The notes below the pieces were generated by a model. That model did not search any database and was not told the DNA's origin. It saw only the letters and a program-made list of their open reading frames with translations. The position numbers were made by a program, and so were the translations under genes. From an uncultured Caldilineales bacterium (GTDB taxonomy: Bacteria > Chloroflexota > Anaerolineae > JAAEKA01), in the NCBI GenBank assembly GCA_937907455.1, contig CALESQ010000124.1:1-18734 (forward strand): a DNA stretch of 18,734 nucleotides. The letters run 5' to 3'. Positions 1 through 7,952 of the stretch are shown piece after piece (the stretch's first letter is position 1; each line of letters begins with the position of its first letter).

Positions 1-259
1 GGTGCGGGCGTTGGCACCGTGGCGGGCTGCGGCAGATGCGGTGCAGGCGCTCAATTCTGTGCTGGGGGCGCGGGTGCTGACGCACGAGGATCCGGCGATG
101 CGGCTGATGTGGCTGGTGAGCCGCCTGGTGGACTGGGTGCATTGGACGGTCAATTCGTTGCCGGTGGGCGAGCTGGAGGAGGCTGCGGCGCGGGCTGATG
201 ACCTGGTGCGGGCGTTGGCACCGTGGCGGGCTGCGGCAGATGCGGTGCAGGCGCTCAAT
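1..259 (+). repeat. Direct repeat of 55 bp, 204 bp apart, in the tape-measure gene
   Basis: Bases 1-55 recur identically at 205-259. The period of 204 bp equals 68 codons, so the frame is kept. The repeated peptide contains 'VRALAPWRAAADAVQALN'. More copies may lie left of the window. Confidence 0.9.
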
Positions 260-2842
260 CGCACGGCGGGTGCGGCAGGGGCTGACAGCCGCGGGGCACA
301 GTTGATGCAGCAGATCGGCGCGTTGATCAGTGTGCTGGTAACGACGGCCCGGCAGATCGGATTGACTGATTTGGAGTTCGCGGCGCGCGTGGGCGGGATG
401 ATTGACGATGCGCTGGAGCCGTGGGACAAAGCGATCCACATTGCGGACGAGCTGCGTATGTGGCGGATACTGCCTGACCTGCAGGCACGCATGGTGCAGT
501 TTGCGCTGATGTGGGTGGCGATTGTGGGTGAGATCGGCGAGGCAGCGCAGATGCTGAGCCAGCAGGGCATGGCGGCGACAGGGGATTTCGGCAGCGCGCT
601 GGAGGAGCTGATGGGCGGCCTCGAAGCGGCACTGGGGATCGTGGATGATTTTGCCTTTGCTCCGCCGGACCCGGCGCAGTGGCAGGGGTTCTTCGACTGG
701 GTGACCAGCAGCTTTACGACGTTTTATGATTGGGTGAACCAGACGGTGAGCAGTGAGCCGGGGATCACTGTACCGCGGTTTGGCGATGCGGGTCTGGCGG
801 CAATGAACGCGTGGGCAGGTGCGCTGGGTACGTTGATGGAGGCGTTGCAAGGGGCGCTGAGTGTGGCGAGGGATTTTGAGTTCAGTGAGCCGGACCCGGC
901 GCAGTGGCAGGGGTTCTTCGACTGGGTGACCAGCAGCTTTACGACGTTTTATGATTGGGTGAACCAGACGGTGAGCAGTGAGCCGGGGATCACTGTACCG
1001 CGGTTTGGCGATGCGGGTCTGGCGGCAATGAACGCGTGGGCAGGTGCGCTGGGTACGTTGATGGAGGCGTTGCAAGGGGCGCTGAGTGTGGCGAGGGATT
1101 TTGAGTTCAGTGAGCCGGACCCGGCGCAGTGGCAGGGGTTCTTCGACTGGGTGACGAGTGCGTTTGAACAGTTTGCCAATGAGATTGGCACGCATTACGA
1201 AACGGAAGAGGATTTGCCCCCGATGAACGCGTGGGCGGGTGCGCTGGGTGCATTGATGGATGCACTGCAAGGGGCACTGAGCGTGGCGAGAGGTTTTGAG
1301 TTCAGTGAGCCGGATCCAGCGGAGTGGGAGAATTTCTTTGATTGGACCACGACTGTGTTCGAGGCGTTCCGCGCTGAGATTGAGCGACGTTATCCGGAGG
1401 ATGACCCTGAACAGTTTGCGCCGGTGATTGCGTGGAGCGGTGCATTTAGCAGCCTGATGCAGGGGCTGCAAAGCGCGATTAGTCTGGCGAGCGATTTTGA
1501 CTTTACGCCGCCCGATCCCGCCGACTGGGATGAGTTTTTTGTCTGGACGCTGGCGGTGCTGGAGTCGTTTAGAGACGCGATAATAAACCGTTATCCTGAC
1601 AGTACGGCGGCGACGTGGGAACCAGTGACGGCGTGGGCGGGCGCGCTGGGGGCGCTGATGCAGGCGCTGGAGACGGCGGCGACGCTGGCTGATGGCTTTG
1701 TGTTCATTGCGCCCAGCGCGGTGGGATGGGATAGTTTCTTTGCGTGGAGCTGGGCGGTGTTTACTGAGTTCCAGACGCGCATCGAAGATGAGTTTCCCGG
1801 ATCGCCGGAAGAGGCTGCGGCTACATTCGAGCCGGTGACGGCGTTCAGCAATGCATTGAGCGCCATTTTTGGCGCATTGCAAAACTCGCTGAGCTTTTTC
1901 ATGCAGCTCGACGGAGCGGGCGCTGAGTTTTGGCAGTTCCTGGGTGGGGCTACGGGCGATCCGGATACATCGCCGTTTGCGCAGCGAATGGGCAGCATCA
2001 TCGGAGCGATTACGGGCACGATGAGGGCTTTCGATGCGTGGGTGGTGCGGGACGCTCCGCAGTGGGACGCGCACGCGCTGACGCTGTTGACGCGCGTGCA
2101 GGGTGTGATTGATGTTTTGCAGGACGCGCTGGATTTGTTCGATGTGGCGCAGGGGGTGACGTTCCCGGCCACGGGGGAAATCCAGCAGTTTGTGCAGGCT
2201 GTGTTGCAGCTTTTTGTTTCGTTCAGCAACGGACTGGCTGGGCTGATGACGGGGCCAAGTGGGCTGGCGAGCAGCGTGGGCGGCATTGGCGCGCTGGCAA
2301 CGGGATTTGTGACGACGATGCAGCCAGTGATCCCGACTTGGTATAGCACAGGCGAAGGGCTGACAGGGGCACTGGCAAGTGGGCTTTCCGCGGGCATGGG
2401 GATGCCGACAACGCCAAACACAGTGCGCGGCATCATCCAGGAGGTGCAGAACAGCGTGGTGAGCTTTGCGACATGGTGGGTGCCGAACGTGGGTGAGGGG
2501 TTCTGGTACGACGCGGGTGATGACCTGGTGGATGCGTTTATTGCCGGCATGCAAAGCAACGTGCAGTCTGTCTACAACGCGGCGTTTGCGGTGGGCGAGG
2601 CCGCGGGCGACGGGTTAAACGCGGGTGCCGGATTGACCAGCGGCGCGAGCGGGAATGCGCCGGAGGGGATGGGGCGCATGTACGCTGCGCAGTTCGGCGG
2701 ACTGGCTGGCGGAAGTGCGAGCGCAACGCGGCGAATTGAGGTGACGGTGACGATCACTGGTGACGGAGCGGCACGCATGGACCGGCGGGCGCTGGAGCAG
2801 CTGAAGGCAGATTTGGTTTATGAAATCGGACGAGGTGCATAA
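2..2842 (+). CDS. Phage tail tape-measure protein, 3' part (5' end outside window)
   Basis: The frame is open to the left edge, so the first in-frame GTG at position 2 is not a supported start; at least 946 residues of a larger protein are present. The visible part is rich in Ala, Gly, Trp and Phe helices. About six degenerate repeats of 66-75 residues each open with a motif like PDPAQWQGFFDW (near residues 222, 297, 372 and onward) and continue to an 'AWAGALG..MEALQ' helix. The C-terminal part has hydrophobic Gly/Ala stretches, then 'AAGDGLNAG' and a beta-like tail 'RRIEVTVTITGDGA', which is the usual ending of tape-measure proteins. In tailed phages this protein sets tail length and helps DNA entry. 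The size, the repeats and the tail-tip gene two bases downstream support the call. A long unrelated tail protein cannot be fully excluded. Confidence 0.8.
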   Translation: MRALAPWRAAADAVQALNSVLGARVLTHEDPAMRLMWLVSRLVDWVHWTVNSLPVGELEEAAARADDLVRALAPWRAAADAVQALNRTAGAAGADSRGAQLMQQIGALISVLVTTARQIGLTDLEFAARVGGMIDDALEPWDKAIHIADELRMWRILPDLQARMVQFALMWVAIVGEIGEAAQMLSQQGMAATGDFGSALEELMGGLEAALGIVDDFAFAPPDPAQWQGFFDWVTSSFTTFYDWVNQTVSSEPGITVPRFGDAGLAAMNAWAGALGTLMEALQGALSVARDFEFSEPDPAQWQGFFDWVTSSFTTFYDWVNQTVSSEPGITVPRFGDAGLAAMNAWAGALGTLMEALQGALSVARDFEFSEPDPAQWQGFFDWVTSAFEQFANEIGTHYETEEDLPPMNAWAGALGALMDALQGALSVARGFEFSEPDPAEWENFFDWTTTVFEAFRAEIERRYPEDDPEQFAPVIAWSGAFSSLMQGLQSAISLASDFDFTPPDPADWDEFFVWTLAVLESFRDAIINRYPDSTAATWEPVTAWAGALGALMQALETAATLADGFVFIAPSAVGWDSFFAWSWAVFTEFQTRIEDEFPGSPEEAAATFEPVTAFSNALSAIFGALQNSLSFFMQLDGAGAEFWQFLGGATGDPDTSPFAQRMGSIIGAITGTMRAFDAWVVRDAPQWDAHALTLLTRVQGVIDVLQDALDLFDVAQGVTFPATGEIQQFVQAVLQLFVSFSNGLAGLMTGPSGLASSVGGIGALATGFVTTMQPVIPTWYSTGEGLTGALASGLSAGMGMPTTPNTVRGIIQEVQNSVVSFATWWVPNVGEGFWYDAGDDLVDAFIAGMQSNVQSVYNAAFAVGEAAGDGLNAGAGLTSGASGNAPEGMGRMYAAQFGGLAGGSASATRRIEVTVTITGDGAARMDRRALEQLKADLVYEIGRGA
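665..1154 (+). repeat. Perfect 225-bp tandem duplication plus partial third copy
   Basis: Bases 665-889 and 890-1114 are identical by eye. A third copy starts at 1115 and matches for about 40 bases before diverging. The 225-bp period is 75 codons, so the reading frame is unbroken. Further diverged protein-level copies follow to about 1900. Nucleotide identity points to recent duplication, or to assembly across a repeat. Confidence 0.92.
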
Positions 2843-2844
2843 CA

Positions 2845-4782
2845 ATGCGTATTCTGGATATTGCCCACACGTTCAAATTCACGTTGGCCAATGCGGATGT
2901 GACATTTTATGTGGATGCGGACAGCGTGCAGAAGACTGATGCGGAAGGAGCGGAGGTAGAGACGCTGTATTTCGAGATGACGACACCCGCCACGCTGTGG
3001 GTGGAGCCGTTGAGTGAGGTGCAGTGGATTTTGGACGCGGGGCAGGCGTATGAGTTGGTGTATTTCGGCGGTTTGGTGATTCATCCGGAGCGTAGCTTGC
3101 TGCCGGACGGCAGTTTGCTGTGGCGCGTGAAGTGCGAAGGGTATAGCACGCTGCTGGCACGCGGTGAAGCGCCGGCGCATGTGTATGTGCGACAGTATCC
3201 GGGCGACATTGCGCGCGACCTGATGCACCGGGCGGGCTTGACGAGCCAGGACAACGAGCAAGGAACTGTGTCGGTGCTGATTAAATCCGGCTTGTTTTTT
3301 CTGCGCGATAGCGGTCAGACGTGGGGCGACTGGCAAACGACGAGCGGCGAGGCGCAGTATGCTGTGGTGTTGACCCACGGCGACGGACACGTGAGTTGGG
3401 GCTGGCTGGGTGAAGGATCGAGCATAGATATTGCTGTATACCAGGACCGCGCTCTGACGACGACGGGTTGGTTGGGGGTGGACCCGGCAGCGCACACGCC
3501 GATCGGTTACCATGTGCGACGGGCGGAGCGATTGAGCATAAGCCGACCGGTGGATGTCGTTAGCTATGTGACGACGGGCACGACGATGTTGACGGCGTTT
3601 GCCGTCTCCGAAGAGGAGACGCTGGCGGTGGCACTGACGCGGCTGGCGGATGATCTGGGCTGGGTATGGCGAGTGGACGCGGAGGCGCGATTATATTTCG
3701 GGCCTCCGGGTACAGACATGGCTCCATTCTCGGTGTGCGACGGGGCGACGGCGGATTATGCTGCGAACCTTCCGGCGCGCGGGGGGACGTTGATCGTGTC
3801 TGCGAACGTGACGGATTTTTTCAACAGGGTGGTGATTCACGGGGGAGCGAAGGATAGCCCGGTGGTCACGGAAACGTTTTGGGGTATTCCTGGCAACAAT
3901 GGCGTGTTTCGGCTGAGCCATCGCAACCTGATTGACATCACGGTGCTGGTGAACGGGGTGGTGGTGGCAGATGGTACGGCGTGGTGGAACACGTTCGGCG
4001 ATCGCGTGGTGCTGGTTAACTATGCAGAGGGGTGGATTTGGTTCGACAACCCGATGTTGTGGGCAGATGTGGTGTGCCATTATCGCTACTGGGAGCCGCT
4101 GGTGTATGAGTTGCGAGACGAGGCGAGCATTGCGGCGTCGGGGCAAACGCTGACCAGGTCGGTGTACGATAGCCGCATCTACGATGTGGAGACGGCGAGT
4201 GTGCGCGCGGCGGCGTTGTTAGCAACGGCGGCGCAGACGACGGTGGCGGGATCGTTCGAGGTGTGGCGGCTGGGTCTGTGCGCCGGGCAGACTATGTCAT
4301 TGGAGTTCCCAGCGGCCGGGTTGTCGGGCGACTATGTGGTGCGCAAGGTGGACGTGCGTATTGACGCGGCGGGCGACGGGCTGGTGTGTTTTGTGCAGTT
4401 TGGCGGGCGGCAAACAAGCTTGAGCCAGGTGACGGCGGCCTGGCGCTGGCAAAATACGGACGTGCGGCTGGGGCTGATGGGACGGGTGGTGAACCGAACG
4501 GCGGCGCGCCTGGCGAAGCCGGTCAGTAGCTCGTTTACGCTGCGGCGGCAGGATAGGGTGACGCTGGTGGACGCGAGTAACCAGGCTGTGGATGTGCAGT
4601 TGCCTCCTGCGGCGGCGGCGATGGGTGATGACTATGTCGTGATGCGCGTGGATGACAGTGGCGAGGCGGTGACGGTTTTGCCGGCCGCTGGCGAGCAGAT
4701 CAACGGTGCGGGTAATCTCAATCTGAAGCAGTGGCAGAGCGCGAGACTTTATTCTGATGGGACGATGTGGGTGCTGATATGA
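2845..4782 (+). CDS. Phage tail-tip/baseplate-like structural protein
   Basis: 645 residues. The ATG follows the tape-measure stop by two bases and has GAGGTG upstream (about 2833-2838). The N-terminal third is beta-rich and contains 'LLWRVKCEGYSTLLARG' followed by 'PGDIARDLMHRAGL' (about residues 91-134). This pattern is familiar from Dit/Tal-like and other minor tail proteins, where a 'C.DY..LL' strand precedes a helix with 'GDI..DL'. The middle has repeated beta-strand and Gly/Asp-rich segments. The last ~80 residues ('VTLVDASNQAVDVQLPPAA' to 'WQSARLYSDGTMWVLI') match a small beta domain often found at the end of phage structural proteins. Gene order (tape measure, then this) supports a role at the tail tip. 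The exact family (distal tail, hub or fibre) is not resolved by eye. Its stop overlaps the next start as ATGA, implying coupled translation. Confidence 0.72.
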   Translation: MRILDIAHTFKFTLANADVTFYVDADSVQKTDAEGAEVETLYFEMTTPATLWVEPLSEVQWILDAGQAYELVYFGGLVIHPERSLLPDGSLLWRVKCEGYSTLLARGEAPAHVYVRQYPGDIARDLMHRAGLTSQDNEQGTVSVLIKSGLFFLRDSGQTWGDWQTTSGEAQYAVVLTHGDGHVSWGWLGEGSSIDIAVYQDRALTTTGWLGVDPAAHTPIGYHVRRAERLSISRPVDVVSYVTTGTTMLTAFAVSEEETLAVALTRLADDLGWVWRVDAEARLYFGPPGTDMAPFSVCDGATADYAANLPARGGTLIVSANVTDFFNRVVIHGGAKDSPVVTETFWGIPGNNGVFRLSHRNLIDITVLVNGVVVADGTAWWNTFGDRVVLVNYAEGWIWFDNPMLWADVVCHYRYWEPLVYELRDEASIAASGQTLTRSVYDSRIYDVETASVRAAALLATAAQTTVAGSFEVWRLGLCAGQTMSLEFPAAGLSGDYVVRKVDVRIDAAGDGLVCFVQFGGRQTSLSQVTAAWRWQNTDVRLGLMGRVVNRTAARLAKPVSSSFTLRRQDRVTLVDASNQAVDVQLPPAAAAMGDDYVVMRVDDSGEAVTVLPAAGEQINGAGNLNLKQWQSARLYSDGTMWVLI

Positions 4783-5564
4783 ATGTTTTGGCTGTTGTGG
4801 CGAGCGGAAAGGACTTTCCGCCGCTGGCGAGCAACGAGGAACTGGCGCGGATTGGTGATGTGCCGGGGATTTCGTTGCGCACGGTGACGGATGTGACGGC
4901 GCAACGGGTAGTGCACCGGCTAAGCCTGGAGCAGTTTGATGTGTTGCTGTGGATTGGACATGGACACGAGGGACTGTTGCTGACGCAGGATGGCACGATT
5001 GATGCGACGTGGATGGCGGCTCAGTTGAGCAGCCGCAGGGTGGCGCTGGCTGTGATTGCGGCGTGCGAGACGAATAGCCGGCCGCCGACGACGGGGGTGC
5101 AAGCGTCGCAGTCGTTTGCGGACGCACTGCCGGCGGTGGGCATTGATACGATCACGATGCGCACCTCGGTGAAGGACAGTGCGGCGCTGGAGTATGACAT
5201 TGAGCTGCTGCGACAGCTGAGCAGTGGCACGACGTTGCGCATGGCGCATCAGGTTGCGCTGAACAGGGCGGCACAGTACGGGGAGCTGCAGGCTCCACAA
5301 TTGACCCCGCGCGACCATCAACAGGGCGAGAAATCTATTGCTGATGCGCGCTTCTACACAACGGATACGTTGCTGCAGGGCCTGGACGCGAAAATGGATC
5401 GGCTGGACACACGGTATGAGGATTTGGAGAGGCGCATGGGCACGGTGGAGGATGATTTGAAATTGTTGCGGTCAACGCCATACCGTCTTTACCTGCTGGG
5501 TGGGGCGGTGGTGATGGGGTTAATGTTGCTGTTGCTGATTTTTATTGCGTGGCGACTGATGTGA
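4779..5564 (+). CDS. CHAT-domain (caspase-like) protease with coiled coil and C-terminal membrane anchor
   Basis: 261 residues from the ATG at 4779, which overlaps the upstream stop as ATGA; an in-frame GTG at 4767 is less likely. Residues 1-180 read as a complete CHAT domain. The start is 'MNVLAVVASGKDFPPL..NEEL', a beta-strand opening common in short CHAT proteins. It is followed by 'FDVLLWIGHGHEG' with the presumed catalytic His61, 'ALAVIAACET' with the presumed nucleophile Cys96, and the typical 'ASQSFADALPAVGIDTITMRTSV.D.AALEY...LLRQLSSG' tail. Residues about 203-233 form a charged heptad-like coiled coil, and about 236-258 form one hydrophobic membrane span. That C-terminal half resembles the layout of XhlA-type phage hemolysin/holin accessory proteins. 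CHAT proteases are cysteine proteases related to caspases and separase. The position between tail and endolysin genes suggests late expression. Its role (lysis, virion maturation, host killing or anti-defence) is unknown. Confidence 0.75.
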   Translation: MNVLAVVASGKDFPPLASNEELARIGDVPGISLRTVTDVTAQRVVHRLSLEQFDVLLWIGHGHEGLLLTQDGTIDATWMAAQLSSRRVALAVIAACETNSRPPTTGVQASQSFADALPAVGIDTITMRTSVKDSAALEYDIELLRQLSSGTTLRMAHQVALNRAAQYGELQAPQLTPRDHQQGEKSIADARFYTTDTLLQGLDAKMDRLDTRYEDLERRMGTVEDDLKLLRSTPYRLYLLGGAVVMGLMLLLLIFIAWRLM

Positions 5565-5587
5565 TCTGTTGCGATAATGAATGGTTA

Positions 5588-5597
5588 GCGAAAGGAG
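5588..5597 (+). promoter_or_regulatory. Strong Shine-Dalgarno for the endolysin gene
   Basis: AAAGGAGG lies 9-10 bases before the ATG at 5607 in a 42-bp gap. It is the best ribosome site in the late module and the point where ATGA coupling is broken, so the endolysin is probably translated independently. Confidence 0.75.
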
Positions 5598-5606
5598 GCA
5601 GGTGGT

Positions 5607-7895
5607 ATGGGACTGTTTAAGGCTCATCCGTGCAATACGGTGAGCAAGACTTATCGGGTGACACAGGTGTTTGGCGCGCGGCCGGAGTATTACAAGATGT
5701 TCACCTGTCATGGCGTGCCGTTCCGCGGTCATGAGGGCGTGGATTTCGGGACGCCGGAGGGGACGCGCATTGTGGCGGTGGCGGACGGTGTGGTGCTGGA
5801 GGCGGATAACGCGGCAAGCAGCAACTATGGCAAGTATGTGAAGCTGCGTCACAGTGCGTCGGGCGGATTTGAGACGATCTATGCACATCTGTCGGTGCTT
5901 TCGGTGGCGGTGGGGCAGACGGTGGCGGCAGGGACGCAGATCGGCAAGAGTGGCAATACAGGCAACAGCGACGGTCCGCACCTGCACTTTAGTTTGCGGC
6001 TGGAGCCGAATGACCGGATGGATGGCTGGTGCGGCTGTTCGGACCCGGCGTACCACCTGGACGCGGTGGGTAAGCGGGAGCTGGCTTATCACGGGGTGCA
6101 GTTTCAACGCAGCGGTTTGCCGCGGCATGTGATTGATCTGCTGGCGCAGTGGCAGCCAGCGGTGGTGTTGTTTATTGATCCTGACATCAATGATGTGCGA
6201 CGCGTGCGCGAGGTGTGTCCGGCTACTACGGTGGTGGGGCGCGTGTATAGCTCTGATGGCGAGGTGAGCCAACGAATTCTGTCCGATCCGGTGGCAGCGG
6301 GACGATGGATGCATGAGCTGTCCATGCGCAACGGGGCGGTGGCGGCAGGATTGATTGACTATGTGCAGGTGACTAACGAGGTTTGTCAATTCTGGGATCA
6401 ACTGCCGAAGCTGAATGATGCTGAAATTGAGGCGATGCGGTTGATGGATAGCGCGGGTGTGGCGAAACGGCTGGTGCTGAACAAGAGCGTGGGGAACCTG
6501 CATATGCCGGAGGAGGATCGGTTGGCGTATTATCGCCAGGTGTACACGATGCTGGCGTATGCGGAGCAATATGGCCACGCGGCGGGTGCGCACCAGTATG
6601 GTGCGCGCGATCTGTGGGGTCCGAAGGAGCGCTTTGGGCCGGATGCGGACAAGTGGCTGATCAACCGCTTGCAGGCGCAGGTGCTGTGGCGGCTGCCGTT
6701 CCGACGGCTGAAGTGGATTATCAACGAGACGGGGATTGATGGTTTGCTGTTGCCAGAGGATCAGCGCGGGGCGGTGGTGAATGAGACGGCGATGAAGAGT
6801 TTGATCGGGTTCAACCGCGAGGCGGCGATGGCACAGCGCCAGGCACAGACGGTAACGCGAGGCTATGCGGGACCGGCTGGATGGCAGCGCTACACGACGG
6901 CGGAGGACTATGTACGGCAGTTGATCCAGCTGGGCGAGGAGCAGATGCCGTGGCGCACGCAGGTGCTGGGCACGGCGATTTTTGGTTGGTGGATGAGCGA
7001 TCCGTGGCCGAGTTATGATATTGACGGCGGGACGGCGGAGGGGCTGGCACGGCATTATGCGGGGGGGGCGTTGCCACCTGCGCCCGTACCTGCACCTGTG
7101 CCAGAACCGACACCGATACCGATACCGGAACCACCTAATGCAGGAGTAGAAGGAGCTAAGACGATGGAAATCTACGATATGCACGGCGAACGCCGTGACA
7201 TGGATTGGTTGCAGCGCACGTATGGCGGAAAGATCACGTTCTTGAATGCGGGTCCGGGGCGTAAATTCCGCCTGGTGCGGATTGATGAAACTGAGGGACC
7301 GGCGACGTTGAAGGTGCGCGTGCTGAACGAGCAGGGCGAGCCGCATGTGGGACAGCCGGTGGCGAATTTCTGGCCGGACCTGAGCCAGATGACCGATCTG
7401 CGCAATAAGGGTTTAGCGACGCTGTGGCAGAATTTCGCAATACATCAGAGCACTGGCGGTGACGGTTTCACGGGCTTTGGACTGGGCCGGGGGGATTATA
7501 TTGGTGACCTGGCCAAGGGGGGTGAACATACGGTCTGGGTGTTGTCGCCGTCGCTCGCCAGCGACGGCATTACCAACTTGGGGATGCTGGGCGGCACAGA
7601 GCACCGCGGCCCGCTGTTTTTGACGTTCCAGATTGGTGTGGGGGCTGAGACGCTGGAGCAGGCGCTGATCTGGCACGCGGATGAGGCGCAGGCGATTGAG
7701 TTCAACCAGGATGCAGCGTTGCAGAAGCAGATCGCGAGAGACGGATTTGTGCCGAACTCGAATGAGGTTTGGGTCGAATGGGACGGGCAGCAGTACGCTG
7801 TGCAGCGGGCTGAGCACTTGCAAAGCGGTGCGGTGCGCGTGTATTTCTGTCCGATTGGACGATGGGATCAGGTTCGGTTTGTGGTGCGACGGTAG
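5607..7895 (+). CDS. Multidomain endolysin: M23 metallopeptidase, glycosidase-like TIM barrel, Pro-rich linker, C-terminal domain
   Basis: 762 residues. Domain 1 (about 10-150) is an M23/LytM zinc endopeptidase: 'GHEGVDFGTPEGT' gives His42 and Asp46, 'YAHLS' follows, and 'PHLHFS' gives His125 and His127, so all ligands are present. Domain 2 (about 165-480) has the look of a clan GH-A TIM barrel. 'VQVTNEV' places Glu258 after Asn, as for the acid/base residue, and 'WIINETGIDG' places Glu374 where a nucleophile would sit. A Pro-rich linker (about 491-510, 'APVPAPVPEPTPIPIP') leads to a C-terminal domain of about 240 residues that I do not recognise; it contains 'NAGPGRKFRLVRIDE' and 'VRVLNEQGEP'. 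No signal peptide is seen, so export would need a holin or membrane damage. The likely role is peptidoglycan peptide cleavage plus glycan cleavage at lysis or entry. The substrate of domain 2 is unknown. Confidence 0.78.
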   Translation: MGLFKAHPCNTVSKTYRVTQVFGARPEYYKMFTCHGVPFRGHEGVDFGTPEGTRIVAVADGVVLEADNAASSNYGKYVKLRHSASGGFETIYAHLSVLSVAVGQTVAAGTQIGKSGNTGNSDGPHLHFSLRLEPNDRMDGWCGCSDPAYHLDAVGKRELAYHGVQFQRSGLPRHVIDLLAQWQPAVVLFIDPDINDVRRVREVCPATTVVGRVYSSDGEVSQRILSDPVAAGRWMHELSMRNGAVAAGLIDYVQVTNEVCQFWDQLPKLNDAEIEAMRLMDSAGVAKRLVLNKSVGNLHMPEEDRLAYYRQVYTMLAYAEQYGHAAGAHQYGARDLWGPKERFGPDADKWLINRLQAQVLWRLPFRRLKWIINETGIDGLLLPEDQRGAVVNETAMKSLIGFNREAAMAQRQAQTVTRGYAGPAGWQRYTTAEDYVRQLIQLGEEQMPWRTQVLGTAIFGWWMSDPWPSYDIDGGTAEGLARHYAGGALPPAPVPAPVPEPTPIPIPEPPNAGVEGAKTMEIYDMHGERRDMDWLQRTYGGKITFLNAGPGRKFRLVRIDETEGPATLKVRVLNEQGEPHVGQPVANFWPDLSQMTDLRNKGLATLWQNFAIHQSTGGDGFTGFGLGRGDYIGDLAKGGEHTVWVLSPSLASDGITNLGMLGGTEHRGPLFLTFQIGVGAETLEQALIWHADEAQAIEFNQDAALQKQIARDGFVPNSNEVWVEWDGQQYAVQRAEHLQSGAVRVYFCPIGRWDQVRFVVRR

Positions 7896-7901
7896 TGACC
7901 T

Positions 7902-7934
7902 GCAGTTCCCCCCGCGCAGCGCGGGGGGAACTGC
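7902..7934 (+). terminator. Perfect GC-rich hairpin between endolysin and lipoprotein genes
   Basis: GCAGTTCCCCCCGCGC, one A, then its exact reverse complement, giving a 33-base palindrome with a practical loop of three bases. It starts 6 bases after the endolysin stop. There is no T run after it, so it may be an attenuator or an mRNA stabiliser rather than a classic Rho-independent terminator. Confidence 0.6.
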
Positions 7935-7952
7935 AAACGGTTGAGGTGTAAA

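Noticed and set aside
665..1154. CRISPR array or diversity-generating template repeat
   Set aside because: The repeats are contiguous, in frame and 225 bp long without spacers, and no reverse transcriptase or cas gene is present.
1591..2559. 322-residue minus-strand frame opposite the tape-measure gene
   Set aside because: Composition is that of reverse-translated Ala/Gly codons, with no recognisable domain.
5520..7346. 608-residue open frame on the minus strand opposite the endolysin
   Set aside because: It is rich in His, Arg and Pro with no domain pattern, and mirrors a well-supported gene in GC-rich DNA; treated as an antisense shadow.
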